Below are positions 57,101-64,000 of a stretch of 64,000 bases of DNA, in pieces. The DNA is from CAYOHG01 sp964465125. GTDB taxonomy: Bacteria > Planctomycetota > Phycisphaerae > UBA1845 > Fen-1342. Where the stretch lies: positions 1 through 64,000 of the forward strand of contig CAYXIO010000006.1 in assembly GCA_964465125.1 (NCBI GenBank). Reading direction: 5' to 3'. The number at the start of each line of letters is the position of its first letter. Within the stretch, counting starts at the first letter, position 1. The notes beneath the pieces were generated by a model. It had not been told where the DNA came from and did not search any database. It saw only the letters and a list, made by a program, of their open reading frames with translations. The position numbers and the translations under genes are program-made.

Positions 57101-57840
57101 CCCGCCTGGATGTGTCGCTGGCTGCGCGCCCCGCGGTCGTCTCCGTGAGCACGCTCAAGCAGCGCCGTGCCGAGGCGCTTGCCGCGGAGGAAGCGGCGGT
57201 GGTGTTTCGGCCCGCGCCCGCCGCCTCGCCGCGATTCGCGCGCGAAACGTCCGTGGACGGGCGTGCGTTCGGAACCGCGGTCCACCGGTTTCTTCAGCAC
57301 GCCGATCTCAGCCGGTTGGAGAATGCGGGCGGGGTGCGGGCAGAGGCGGAGCGCCTCGTCGCCGCCGGGCGCTTGGCGCCGGACGCTGCGAGTCAATTGC
57401 CGGTCGAGGACATCGCGTGGTTCGCGGCGAGCCCGCTGGGCGTCGAGCTGCGCTGTGCTGCCGGCGAGCTGAGGCGTGAAGTGGCCTTCGCGTGCGGCCT
57501 TCCGGGCGACTCCGACGAGCCGACGCTGCTGCGGGGCGTGCTCGATGGTGTCGTCGATCGGCCCGACGGACTGCTGCTGGTCGACTACAAGACGGACCGG
57601 CCCCGCGACGCGAATGACCGCGCGGCGCGCGATCGATCTTACGGCCTTCAGCTTCAGCTCTATGCGGTCGCCGCCGCGGCCGCGTTCGGGCGCCCGGTTC
57701 GCCGCGCGGTGCTGATCTATCTCTGCGAGCGGCGCTGCGTGGACGTGGCGATTGACCCGCGGACACTTTCCCGCGCGACTTCGTTGGTGGACAATGAGCC
57801 GGCGTTGCGACAGGCGGGTGAGGATCGATGGACATGCTGA
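54193..57840 (+). CDS. addA: ATP-dependent helicase/nuclease subunit AddA
   Basis: This 1215-residue UvrD-family helicase-nuclease has Walker A SASAGSGKT (21-29), motif Ia VVTFTRAAAAEL, DEAD-box-like VDEYQDTSPMQ (393-403), VMTIHAAKGLEFP (near 787), LLYVAATRARELL (near 863) and a C-terminal RecB nuclease motif LLLVDYKTD (near 1131). It is the translocating subunit of AddAB. Start ATG overlaps addB's stop, and its 3' end overlaps gpsA by 13 bases, so the three genes should be one transcript. Confidence 0.94.
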   Translation: MKLTASQEAAVRQRGSSLLLSASAGSGKTGVLTCRVVDLLADAGDPCDVDQVLVVTFTRAAAAELRGRIADQLQKRAEACDDPRAAARLERQVLLLDTAEIGTIDAWCGRLVREHFELLDVDPSFGVLSAEQAALLRREAMDDLFSSLYRGGSPEARQVHEWLEAQLSPQDDFLRELILELNSFRAHLLSPGSWLDARRSQWSRPNEELIADERRLLVGYVGDELRGQRERLAALLGTIADPAIRKALDAYASALRNWSVALSRDADLPRILGGIAEFRFARTSTGSPDRPALDEVKRWYESRLRKRWTPEAATAIPDVVPVIGRRLRTLLFCEQAFEDRLSQLKRRQHACEFADVQRMALDLLGRATADGRLEPTETALRLRQRYQHILVDEYQDTSPMQAALLGLVTREAPQAANRFMVGDIKQSIYSFRLAEPRLFIEQARAFDQHREAGETHCLADNFRSHPTLLAALNGVFQRLFEVDFGGSAYREQERLRGCREDIANPVLDSAARLEVHLLTAPSSSSEDSGDESASGDDEERLLERIEREARVIAGRIDEFREQELKIPERAPDGKLRLRPLRMDDVVVLLRSAKETAPRLADALRKLGVPAAADGRESLLDALEVGDLRFGLALVANLRQDLPLAAYLRGPMVGLVEPELAALRAASSGPFWAAVLRFARSGADEPLRARVRAALARIRRWRTLARQYDVAAVLRHVLADAGLRGFVQALPGAPQRLALLDALHGLAADASAGGRQGVSDFVEFLDALAEEDLRPASGAAPAADRVRVMTIHAAKGLEFPIVFLANAGARFNRPVGMRGLICDAELGLSIRAVDRVLRRRIESFSWPAARDRAVARLTDEELRLLYVAATRARELLCVVGHVEDRFLTSVLPRWQGADVPPRIARESAQSALQWLLLAIQAGKLEPSGEAHVVQAEDKPPTAAPRRDEAPSARWSKSDEQWVRRGQALLAARLDVSLAARPAVVSVSTLKQRRAEALAAEEAAVVFRPAPAASPRFARETSVDGRAFGTAVHRFLQHADLSRLENAGGVRAEAERLVAAGRLAPDAASQLPVEDIAWFAASPLGVELRCAAGELRREVAFACGLPGDSDEPTLLRGVLDGVVDRPDGLLLVDYKTDRPRDANDRAARDRSYGLQLQLYAVAAAAAFGRPVRRAVLIYLCERRCVDVAIDPRTLSRATSLVDNEPALRQAGEDRWTC

Positions 57841-58841
57841 CCAAGGCGACGGTGATCGGCACGGGCGCGATGGGCACAATCCTGGCGCACGTGCTGGCGC
57901 TCAACGGCGTGCACGTCGCGCTGCTGGGCCGACGGCGCGAGCTGGTCGATTCGATCCGCATGACCGGCGAAAACGCCGAGCATCTGCCGGGCGTGCGGCT
58001 CGATGAGCGTGTGTTGCCGACCGACGATTTCCGCGCGGCGTTGCTCAACACGGAGCTGGTCCTTTCCGCGATCCCTTGCCAGCACGTGCGATCGATGTGG
58101 GAGAGGTTGTGCATGCACGTTCCCGCCGGCGTGCCGGTGTGCAGCGCGACCAAGGGGATCGAGACGAGCTCGCTGACCCGCCCGACCGAGATCATCGCGT
58201 CGCTGGCGCCGCAATCGCCGCTGGCGGTCCTATCCGGTCCGAGCATCGCCGCCGAGATGGCCCGCTGCCTGCCGTGCACGGTCGTGGCGGCGAGCGCGTC
58301 CGAGCGGACGGCGGAGCTGATTCAATCGTTGCTCACGACGCATTGGATGCGGGTGTACACGAACCCGGACGTGCTGGGGGTTGAGCTGGCGGGGGCGCTG
58401 AAGAACGTGATCGCACTCGCCGCGGGCATCCTGGACGGCCTGCACGCGGGCGACAATGCCAAGGCCGCGTTGCTGACGCGCGGACTGGTCGAGATCACGC
58501 GGCTGGGGGTGGCGATGGGCTCGCGGCCGGCGACCTTTGTCGGGCTCGCGGGCGTCGGCGACCTGGTCACCACCTGCGTCTCCCCGTTCGGGCGCAACCG
58601 GACCGCCGGCGAGCGGCTCGGCTCAGGTGAAAGTCTCGAAAGCATCCTGGCTTCCTCGCGCGCCGTGATCGAGGGCATTCCCACCACCCAGGCGGTGCTC
58701 CGGCTCGCCGACCGGCTGGACGTGGAAATGCCCATTACGCAGGCTGTCCATGAGGTACTATTCCGCAGGATGCCTCCGCTCGAGGCCATCACGCAGTTGA
58801 TGAGCCGGCCGCTCAAGGCGGAGGACGGACCGCCCATTTGA
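57828..58841 (+). CDS. gpsA: Glycerol-3-phosphate dehydrogenase [NAD(P)+]
   Basis: This 337-residue enzyme reduces dihydroxyacetone phosphate to sn-glycerol-3-phosphate for phospholipid synthesis, complementing the PlsX route in this window. Motifs are VIGTGAMGT (NAD-binding), SATKGIE, LSGPSIAAEM, the catalytic Lys in VELAGALKNVIALAAG and GLAGVGDL. Length is normal. It begins 13 bases before the addA stop, in a different frame, so it is probably coupled to addA translation. Confidence 0.95.
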   Translation: MDMLTKATVIGTGAMGTILAHVLALNGVHVALLGRRRELVDSIRMTGENAEHLPGVRLDERVLPTDDFRAALLNTELVLSAIPCQHVRSMWERLCMHVPAGVPVCSATKGIETSSLTRPTEIIASLAPQSPLAVLSGPSIAAEMARCLPCTVVAASASERTAELIQSLLTTHWMRVYTNPDVLGVELAGALKNVIALAAGILDGLHAGDNAKAALLTRGLVEITRLGVAMGSRPATFVGLAGVGDLVTTCVSPFGRNRTAGERLGSGESLESILASSRAVIEGIPTTQAVLRLADRLDVEMPITQAVHEVLFRRMPPLEAITQLMSRPLKAEDGPPI

Positions 58842-58864
58842 TCCGTGCTGTCGGGAAAGGTAGG

Positions 58865-59641
58865 ATGGAGGTTGAGGAGGCGGCGCGGCGGCTTCCCGCC
58901 GCCCCGGGTGGGGTTGTTGGTATGAGCTCGGCCGGACACTCTGGTCCTTCTCGCGAGGATTGGGCGCGACACTTCGAGGCGCAGCGGATGGCCGCGCTCG
59001 GCCGGCACGCCGCCGTCTGCGTGCACGAGCTGAACAACCTCATGACTGCGGTCCTGTTCCGCGCCGAAGATGCTCTGGCCCGCGGCGACGCGGAGGTCAT
59101 GCGCCGCGCCCTGGAGGTCTGCCAGCGGCAGGCGCGCGAAGTGATCGAGCTTTCCCGGCGTGCCACGTTGTTGTCGAACGGGAGCAACGACCGCGCCGAA
59201 ACGTGCCGCATCGCCGAAGTGCTGGACGAGGCGATTGCGGCGCATCCGCGCTCGTTCGAGAAGGACGGTGTCGCCGTCGCGTTGACTCTCTCCGCCGACG
59301 CGAGCGTCGTGGCCCCGCGGGTGCTTCTGCGGCAATTGCTCCATCATCTCGTGCATGCCGTCCGCGAACCCGCCGCGCGCGGCGCCATGTTGCAGATTGA
59401 AGTCCGCCGCGACGCCGAGCTGGTCATCGAGATCCGCCACCTTCGTTGCCGGGCCAGCGCCGACGCGGCCCGCGCTTTTCTGTCCGGATCTCAGGCGCTG
59501 GACACCGAATCTCTGTCGACATCACTCGATTTGGCTGTGTGCCGCGAGTTGGCCCGCGAATGCGGGGCCGTCCTCAGCGTGGAGCCGCTCGAGCAGAGCG
59601 GGGCGCGCTTCTGCGTCGCGTGGCGCGCACCGTCTGCCTGA
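58865..59641 (+). CDS. Histidine-kinase-like protein with degenerate ATPase domain
   Basis: This 258-residue protein has an H-box-like motif HAAVCVHELNNLMTAVLF (residues 47-64) and a four-helix dimerisation region, then an HATPase-like fold. The N-box, normally with a conserved Asn, reads LRQLLHHLVHAVREP, and the G1/G2 boxes are not recognisable, so ATP binding is doubtful. It may be a phosphotransfer or scaffold protein of a two-component pathway. I chose the ATG at 58865 because GGAAAGG lies before it; TTG 58838 and ATG 58922 are alternatives. Its 3' end overlaps the next gene by 68 bases. Confidence 0.6.
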   Translation: MEVEEAARRLPAAPGGVVGMSSAGHSGPSREDWARHFEAQRMAALGRHAAVCVHELNNLMTAVLFRAEDALARGDAEVMRRALEVCQRQAREVIELSRRATLLSNGSNDRAETCRIAEVLDEAIAAHPRSFEKDGVAVALTLSADASVVAPRVLLRQLLHHLVHAVREPAARGAMLQIEVRRDAELVIEIRHLRCRASADAARAFLSGSQALDTESLSTSLDLAVCRELARECGAVLSVEPLEQSGARFCVAWRAPSA

Positions 59642-61886
59642 TCGGTCCGGTTCTACCCGTCAGCGCCAGCCCGAGCGCGGAGAGCGCTCCGGTCAGCGAC
59701 ACGATCGCTCCGCTTCGCAGACCCGGCGGCTCGAAACGCCAGTCAATCAGCGCGGCGCGCTCCGGCGTCCGCCCGAATGCGTCCGCCGGAACCTCGACCG
59801 ACAGCAGCAGCGACCGCCAGGGCAGGATCGGAACGGGCTGGCCGTTCAGCGTCGCGCGCCATCCCGGCGCGGCGTACTTCGCGACGACGACCCGCAGCGG
59901 CTCGGTCGGCGCGGTCCCGCGCCCGCCCACCGCAACCTGGGTTCGCATCGCGTAGGGTGCCGTCTCGGTGTGCGCAACGGCCGCCGGAAACGTCGCGTCG
60001 GCGACGAAGGCTGAGCCGCGCGCCGCGGGATAGCGAAACAGGCGATTCCCGCGCGGCGTGACGAGCACGGGGTCGGCGTCGCGCGGCGCCGGCAGCGACG
60101 GATCGCACAGCAGCACCCAGCCCACGTTGAGCCACTGCATCCACCCGGGGTCATTCAGCAACTCGCGCGCCCGGAGCGACTCGCCCCAGGGCTCGAACCC
60201 GAACGCTTCGCGAATCGCGCGTGGCTGAAGCGGCCCGTAGTCGGTCAGTGTGCGCACGTGGGTGAATACCCCGGTGTTGGCGACGCCGCGGCCGATCGAA
60301 TCGACGTACTCGCCGGGCAGCCAGCCGCTGCGCGACGTTACGACCCACAGGCGCTCGCTCGAGTCGCCGAGCGCCGCACGCCACGCGCCTCGATCGGGCG
60401 ACTGAACCAGGTCGGCGGCGCTCCGCGCGCCGGCCGGTACGTCGAGGGTCCACCCGATCACGCTCAGGTCCGCCACGGTCAGCGCCGGAATCAGCAGAAG
60501 CAGCGCGGGCTTCTTCCAGCCGGTTAAAACGATGCGCACGACGGCGAGACTCGCGAGCAGCGCCAGGAGCGGCAGCCACAGGGCCGGGTTGAGCGGGCGC
60601 AGCGAGGCCAGCAGCGACGCCCTCGTTTCGCCCGGCAGGAACGGAGCGGCCAGCAGCAACATCAGCAGCGGAATCGCCAGCCAGCAGACGATTTGCCGGA
60701 TCGGGCGGCCGCTGAAGGACTCCAGCGCGGCGCGCAGTTGCGCTCGCCGCGGAGAAAGCCGACCGGACAGCTCGTTCAGCGTGTGCGCGCTCAGCACCGC
60801 AACGGCGAGTTGCAGCAGCAGCAAGGCCCGCGCCGGCACGCGGAACAGGCTGGCGCCGGGAATCCAGTAGAGCAGGGGGCAGATCGGTCCAAACAGCCCC
60901 AGCGCCAGCAGCACCGCGAAGCCGCACAGGATGACCCAGGGGCGCCGGCGCCAATCGAAACGCCAGCCGCGGAGTGCGAATGCAGCCAGCACCAGCGGCA
61001 GGATGCCGAGATAGCTGAACTGCTCGACTTGGTGCGACGGTCCCCAATAGGCGCTGGCGAAGAGATTCGGCGTGCGCTGCCCGTACAGCATGGGCAGCAC
61101 GAAGCCGATCGCGCTCTGCGGGTACCAACTGTTCTCAACGAACGCCATGTAGCCGCGCTGCGCGCGGGTGCACTCGCGCACGTAGGCCGCGGTCGGTATC
61201 CACTGGACGGCGAACATCCATCCGGCCAGGAGCCACACCGACGTCCAGCGCCAGAAGCCAACCACGTGCTCGCGGGGCTTCGCTGCCAGAATCAGAACAA
61301 GCGATCCCAAGGCCGTCAGCGCCGCGATCTGCACGTGGCCGGCGAAGCATTGCAGCGCTGCAATAAACGCCGCGCCGGTCAGCCGCTGCGAGCCGCCCGC
61401 GTCGCGCCAGCGGCTCAGCCGCCACACAACCCAGGGAAGCCAGGCGGCGGCGTGCTGCATGGCGAAATGCGCCCGGTGCGCGAGCATGAAGCCGCCGAAC
61501 CCGAACACCAGCGCGCCGAACCACGCGGCCAATCGCCCCATCGGCTGCGCCCGCAGCAGCCGATAGGCGCCCCACGCCGCAAGCGAATAATGCGCCCAGA
61601 GTGAGATCGCGTAAGCCGGCAGTGGCGGGAGCATGCCGAACAGCCACGTCGTCGGATAGAACACCGCGGTCTGCGGGTCGGCGAGAAACGGGCGGCCCAG
61701 CCCGGTCCAGTCCTGCCACCACGGCAGTTGCCCGCGCGCGACCATCTCCCCGAACAGGCTCCGCGTCGGCAGGTAGTAGAGGATGTCGTCCTCGCACGCG
61801 CCGAGACCCGCCAGCCACCACACCGGCGCGAGCACGATGCCCGGCAGCAGGAGGAACGAGAGTCCGATCGCGGCGCGCGCACGCAT
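59574..61886 (-). CDS. YfhO-like polytopic membrane protein
   Basis: This 770-residue protein has 11-12 membrane helices and a C-terminal beta-rich domain (from about residue 580). The first loop contains an acidic ACEDDILYYLPTRSLFGE and QLPWWQDWTGLGRPFLADPQ, matching the YfhO/GT-C fold in which YfhO glycosylates teichoic acids or other polymers. AHRAHFAMQHAAAWLPW is also typical. A glycosylation or polymer-modification role is inferred. The start shows TAGCAT six bases before the ATG, with no Shine-Dalgarno. The 3' end overlaps the kinase-like gene by 68 bases. Confidence 0.78.
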   Translation of the reverse strand: MRARAAIGLSFLLLPGIVLAPVWWLAGLGACEDDILYYLPTRSLFGEMVARGQLPWWQDWTGLGRPFLADPQTAVFYPTTWLFGMLPPLPAYAISLWAHYSLAAWGAYRLLRAQPMGRLAAWFGALVFGFGGFMLAHRAHFAMQHAAAWLPWVVWRLSRWRDAGGSQRLTGAAFIAALQCFAGHVQIAALTALGSLVLILAAKPREHVVGFWRWTSVWLLAGWMFAVQWIPTAAYVRECTRAQRGYMAFVENSWYPQSAIGFVLPMLYGQRTPNLFASAYWGPSHQVEQFSYLGILPLVLAAFALRGWRFDWRRRPWVILCGFAVLLALGLFGPICPLLYWIPGASLFRVPARALLLLQLAVAVLSAHTLNELSGRLSPRRAQLRAALESFSGRPIRQIVCWLAIPLLMLLLAAPFLPGETRASLLASLRPLNPALWLPLLALLASLAVVRIVLTGWKKPALLLLIPALTVADLSVIGWTLDVPAGARSAADLVQSPDRGAWRAALGDSSERLWVVTSRSGWLPGEYVDSIGRGVANTGVFTHVRTLTDYGPLQPRAIREAFGFEPWGESLRARELLNDPGWMQWLNVGWVLLCDPSLPAPRDADPVLVTPRGNRLFRYPAARGSAFVADATFPAAVAHTETAPYAMRTQVAVGGRGTAPTEPLRVVVAKYAAPGWRATLNGQPVPILPWRSLLLSVEVPADAFGRTPERAALIDWRFEPPGLRSGAIVSLTGALSALGLALTGRTGPIRQTVRATRRRSAPRSARAAPR

Positions 61887-61892
61887 GGCGGA

Positions 61893-61898
61893 ATGCTA
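61893..61898 (-). promoter_or_regulatory. -10-like element (TAGCAT) for the YfhO-like gene, leaderless placement
   Basis: On the minus strand TAGCAT ends six bases before the ATG at 61886. It faces the TACGAT at 61960, giving a divergent pair. Confidence 0.35.
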
Positions 61899-61959
61899 TC
61901 GTGAATGGCCGTCAGTCCCACGCGTCCGAACTTGCATCGCGGTCGCGCGGATCGACGGG

Positions 61960-61965
61960 TACGAT
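61960..61965 (+). promoter_or_regulatory. -10-like element (TACGAT) for the Nudix gene, leaderless placement
   Basis: TACGAT ends seven bases before the ATG at 61973. No ribosome binding site is present, and the spacing matches 5104 and 14468. Confidence 0.35.
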
Positions 61966-61972
61966 CTCAACC

Positions 61973-62371
61973 ATGCGCGAAGGTGTCGTGGTTGTCGTAC
62001 AGCGCGACGGCGAGTTCCTGGTGATTCGTCGCGCGGCCCACATCCTGGCGGGCGGCGCCTGGTGCTTCGTGGGCGGCGCGATCGAGCCCGGCGAAAGCCA
62101 GGCGGAAGCCGTCGTGCGCGAGTTCGCCGAAGAAGTGTCCGGTTCGGTCAGCCCGGTTCGGAAGGTATGGGAGCTCAGCCTGCCGGCGAACAGACTCGTT
62201 CTGCACTGGTGGTCAGCCGACCTGCTGGCCGGCGATCTGGCCGCGAATCCGCAGGAAGTCGACGAATTGCGGTGGTGCAGCCTGGCGGAGCTTCGGCGGC
62301 TTCCGAACGTGCTGGCGAGCAATCTGGCGTTCGTGGAGGCGCTTGAAGCCGGGCGCATCGCGCTCGCTTAG
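61973..62371 (+). CDS. Nudix hydrolase
   Basis: This 132-residue protein contains a Nudix box starting at Gly35: GGAIEPGESQAEAVVREFAEE, which supplies the Mg2+-binding REx2EE core. The final Gly of the canonical box is shifted by one residue (EEVSG), an unusual but tolerable change. It resembles MutT/NTP-pyrophosphohydrolase proteins; substrate is unknown. It is divergent from the YfhO-like gene and precedes infB by 256 bases. Confidence 0.85.
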   Translation: MREGVVVVVQRDGEFLVIRRAAHILAGGAWCFVGGAIEPGESQAEAVVREFAEEVSGSVSPVRKVWELSLPANRLVLHWWSADLLAGDLAANPQEVDELRWCSLAELRRLPNVLASNLAFVEALEAGRIALA

Positions 62372-62627
62372 CGCTTGTGTTGGAATGACTTCCGGCGATT
62401 GGCACGGACGGAATTCGGGAGTTGCCGGCTGGCGGAATCGCCCCAGTCGGGTTATCCTATGGAGGAGTCCGACTTCGACTGCGGAACGGTCACGGGTGAT
62501 CGGTCCGCGCGGAGGGGGATTGTCCGTGCCTGTACCCGACAGCCGGTCCGAGTGATTCGGTTCCAGCTCAGGGGCATGGAGACTCCGCCGACGCCGGTCG
62601 CGCGTGAGCCCCTCCTGGAGGATTTGG

Positions 62628-64000
62628 GTGGCTAAGACGTTACGGCTACACACGCTTGCCAAAGAGCTCGGCATCCCCAGCAAGTTGATCATCGACAAAT
62701 GTCGCGCTGAGGGTGTGGAGATCAAGAACCACATGGCCGCGATTCCGCTCGGACTGGCCGAGTCGATCCGCGAGTGGTTCAGCGCCGGCGACGACGTCAC
62801 CACCGTCGAAGTCGCTTCCCGCGTCGACTTCGATCAGCTCGAGCGAATCCGAGAAACGTCGCGCGGCAAGCGCCATCATGCCGAGGATCAGTCTGCGGCC
62901 GTTGAAGTGCTTGAGGAGACCGAGGAGACGTCGGCCGACCATCCGCCGCAGGCGCCTGACCTGGGGCTTGCCGAGGAGGCGGCGCCGGAACCGGCTCGCG
63001 AGACTTCCCCGGTGGTTCATTCGGCGTCCGCACCGGCGGAAGCCGATGTCGCGGAGGTCGCCGAGGTCGCCGAGGTCGAAGCCCCCGAGCCGTCGAGTGC
63101 GCCGCCGGCGATTGCCGCTCGTTCCGACGAGCCTGACGCGGCTCCCAGCACGCCGACAACCGTCGAGAAACCGGCCGCGCCGGTGGTGCCTGCCGGTGTG
63201 CGACACACGCCGCCGCGGCCGCCGGAGGTTGTGCTGCCGGCGGGTCCGCGCCACGTTCCGAAGCCGGCCGAGCTGCGCGGGCCGCGCGTCGTCCGCATCG
63301 AGCGGCCGGACTCGGTTCCCGCGCCGCGGCCTCGGCCGGGCGGCCCGTTGAGCCCGGCGGCGTCAGGCGCGGATCGCTCCGGGGTCGCGCCGTCGCCCGG
63401 CGTCGGAGTTCGCGGCAGGCCGCGGACGGCCGAAGAGGAAGAGCGCGAGAAACTGCACGCCCGATCGCGCAGCCCGCGCCGGCAGGGCCGCACCGTGGAC
63501 CTGGTGATCGAGCGGCTCAAGGAATGGCGCGATCAGGACCTGCTGGAGCGCAAGGAGCGGCTGGCCAGCGCGTCGGGGCTCGGTCTGCGGGCGCGCCGGT
63601 CGGCGGAGCGCCGCCGGCAGGTGGCCCTGCCTGCGCCCGGCGGGGCGCTGCGCCGCGCCGAGACGGAGATCGTCGCGCCGCTTTCGGTGAAGGATTTCTG
63701 CTCCGCGGTGGGCGTGCCCTTCTCCACCGTCTCGAAGAAGCTGGCCGAGACCGGCGGAAAGCTGCTCCGCATCAACGAGAGCATCGACGCCGAGACCGCC
63801 GAACTGGTTGCGATGGAGCTGGGAATCACCGTGAAGATCACGCGCGCGATGAGCGCCGGCGAGCGTCTGCGCAGCCAGGCCGCCGGCCGGGAGCGCACCA
63901 ACCTCCAGCCGCGGCCCCCGGTGGTCGCGATGCTCGGACACGTCGACCACGGCAAGACTTCGTTGCTCGATGCGATTCGTCAGACGCACGTCGCCGCGGG
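62628..64000 (+). CDS. infB: Translation initiation factor IF-2 (3' end off window)
   Basis: The first 457 residues are visible. The GTG start has GGAGG seven bases before it. Residues 1-52 are the first IF2_N domain (TLRLHTLAKELGIPSKL); residues 90-300 are an Ala/Pro/Glu-rich variable linker. A second IF2_N-like domain follows (about 345-400, VKDFCSAVGVPFSTVSKKL), then the G-domain begins with the P-loop GHVDHGKT (437-444). IF-2 is the GTPase that loads initiator tRNA. The usual upstream nusA is not adjacent. Confidence 0.95.
   Translation, partial: MAKTLRLHTLAKELGIPSKLIIDKCRAEGVEIKNHMAAIPLGLAESIREWFSAGDDVTTVEVASRVDFDQLERIRETSRGKRHHAEDQSAAVEVLEETEETSADHPPQAPDLGLAEEAAPEPARETSPVVHSASAPAEADVAEVAEVAEVEAPEPSSAPPAIAARSDEPDAAPSTPTTVEKPAAPVVPAGVRHTPPRPPEVVLPAGPRHVPKPAELRGPRVVRIERPDSVPAPRPRPGGPLSPAASGADRSGVAPSPGVGVRGRPRTAEEEEREKLHARSRSPRRQGRTVDLVIERLKEWRDQDLLERKERLASASGLGLRARRSAERRRQVALPAPGGALRRAETEIVAPLSVKDFCSAVGVPFSTVSKKLAETGGKLLRINESIDAETAELVAMELGITVKITRAMSAGERLRSQAAGRERTNLQPRPPVVAMLGHVDHGKTSLLDAIRQTHVAA

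Noticed and set aside
62375..62635. Small ORF just before infB
   Set aside because: 86 residues of unremarkable composition that overlap the infB start in another frame, with no similarity to nusA or other expected neighbours.

Overview
This window is high-GC bacterial DNA (roughly two-thirds G+C by eye) with almost no mobile DNA. It looks like chromosome from a Planctomycetota member, possibly near Phycisphaerae. The reasons are inference from gene style: FTLIELL prepilin-like secreted proteins, a DUF4139 protein, a squalene-cyclase-like/DUF4159 protein, a Ser/Thr kinase with a C-terminal propeller, long thrombospondin-type-3 (TSP3) calcium repeats, the futalosine menaquinone pathway, and many secreted proteins of unknown function. 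A run of exactly 100 Ns at 11821-11920 shows that this is a scaffold, probably metagenome-assembled.

Layout. 1-0.9 kb: the 3'-truncated NuoM-like gene of respiratory complex I, with an abnormal N-terminus, and a probably frameshifted small ORF. 1.3-4.4 kb: a Cys-rich secreted triple-repeat protein and a DUF4139 protein, with ECF-sigma-like promoter motifs. 4.4-7.6 kb: a zinc-ribbon membrane protein, a gamma-carbonic-anhydrase-like protein joined in frame to a UPF0173 metal-dependent hydrolase, and an aldo/keto reductase. 7.6-13.1 kb: three exported proteins on the minus strand, the last a large TSP3-repeat surface protein interrupted by the assembly gap. 13.5-20 kb: a TerC membrane protein, a Ser/Thr kinase, a transglutaminase-like membrane protein, a YkgJ-type Cys-cluster protein, an extremely acidic protein and an Arg-rich small protein.

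20.3-29.6 kb is a housekeeping block: rpmF-plsX-fabH-fabD-fabG (ribosome and fatty-acid/phospholipid synthesis, lacking acpP and fabF downstream), phosphofructokinase, uvrA and a 7Fe ferredoxin. 30-32.3 kb: mqnA and mqnC, two futalosine-pathway menaquinone genes, each carrying a related in-frame inserted segment. 32.4-42.5 kb: envelope and secreted proteins (prepilin-like, GT-C membrane enzyme, propeller-like secreted protein, lipoprotein hydrolase, cyclase-like/DUF4159 protein, membrane proteins) and an NAD(P)-binding protein behind a strong AT-rich dyad.

42.5-50.6 kb: mutL, an FtsB/DivIC-like protein, eno and a lipoprotein on the minus strand, then a sulfatase-fold/TPR lipoprotein and miaA. 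50.7-58.8 kb: addB-addA-gpsA, overlapping genes for double-strand-break processing and glycerol-3-phosphate synthesis. 58.9-64 kb: a degenerate sensor-kinase-like protein, a YfhO-like membrane protein, a Nudix hydrolase and the 5' part of infB.

The best leads are the shared protein-coding insertion element in mqnA and mqnC, a 10-bp G tract inside a promoter-like spacer (9699-9725), the assembly gap that appears to close in frame with zero added bases, recurrent leaderless-type gene starts, and the ECF-like promoter motifs near 1-2.2 kb. No tRNA, rRNA, CRISPR array or transposase was recognised.
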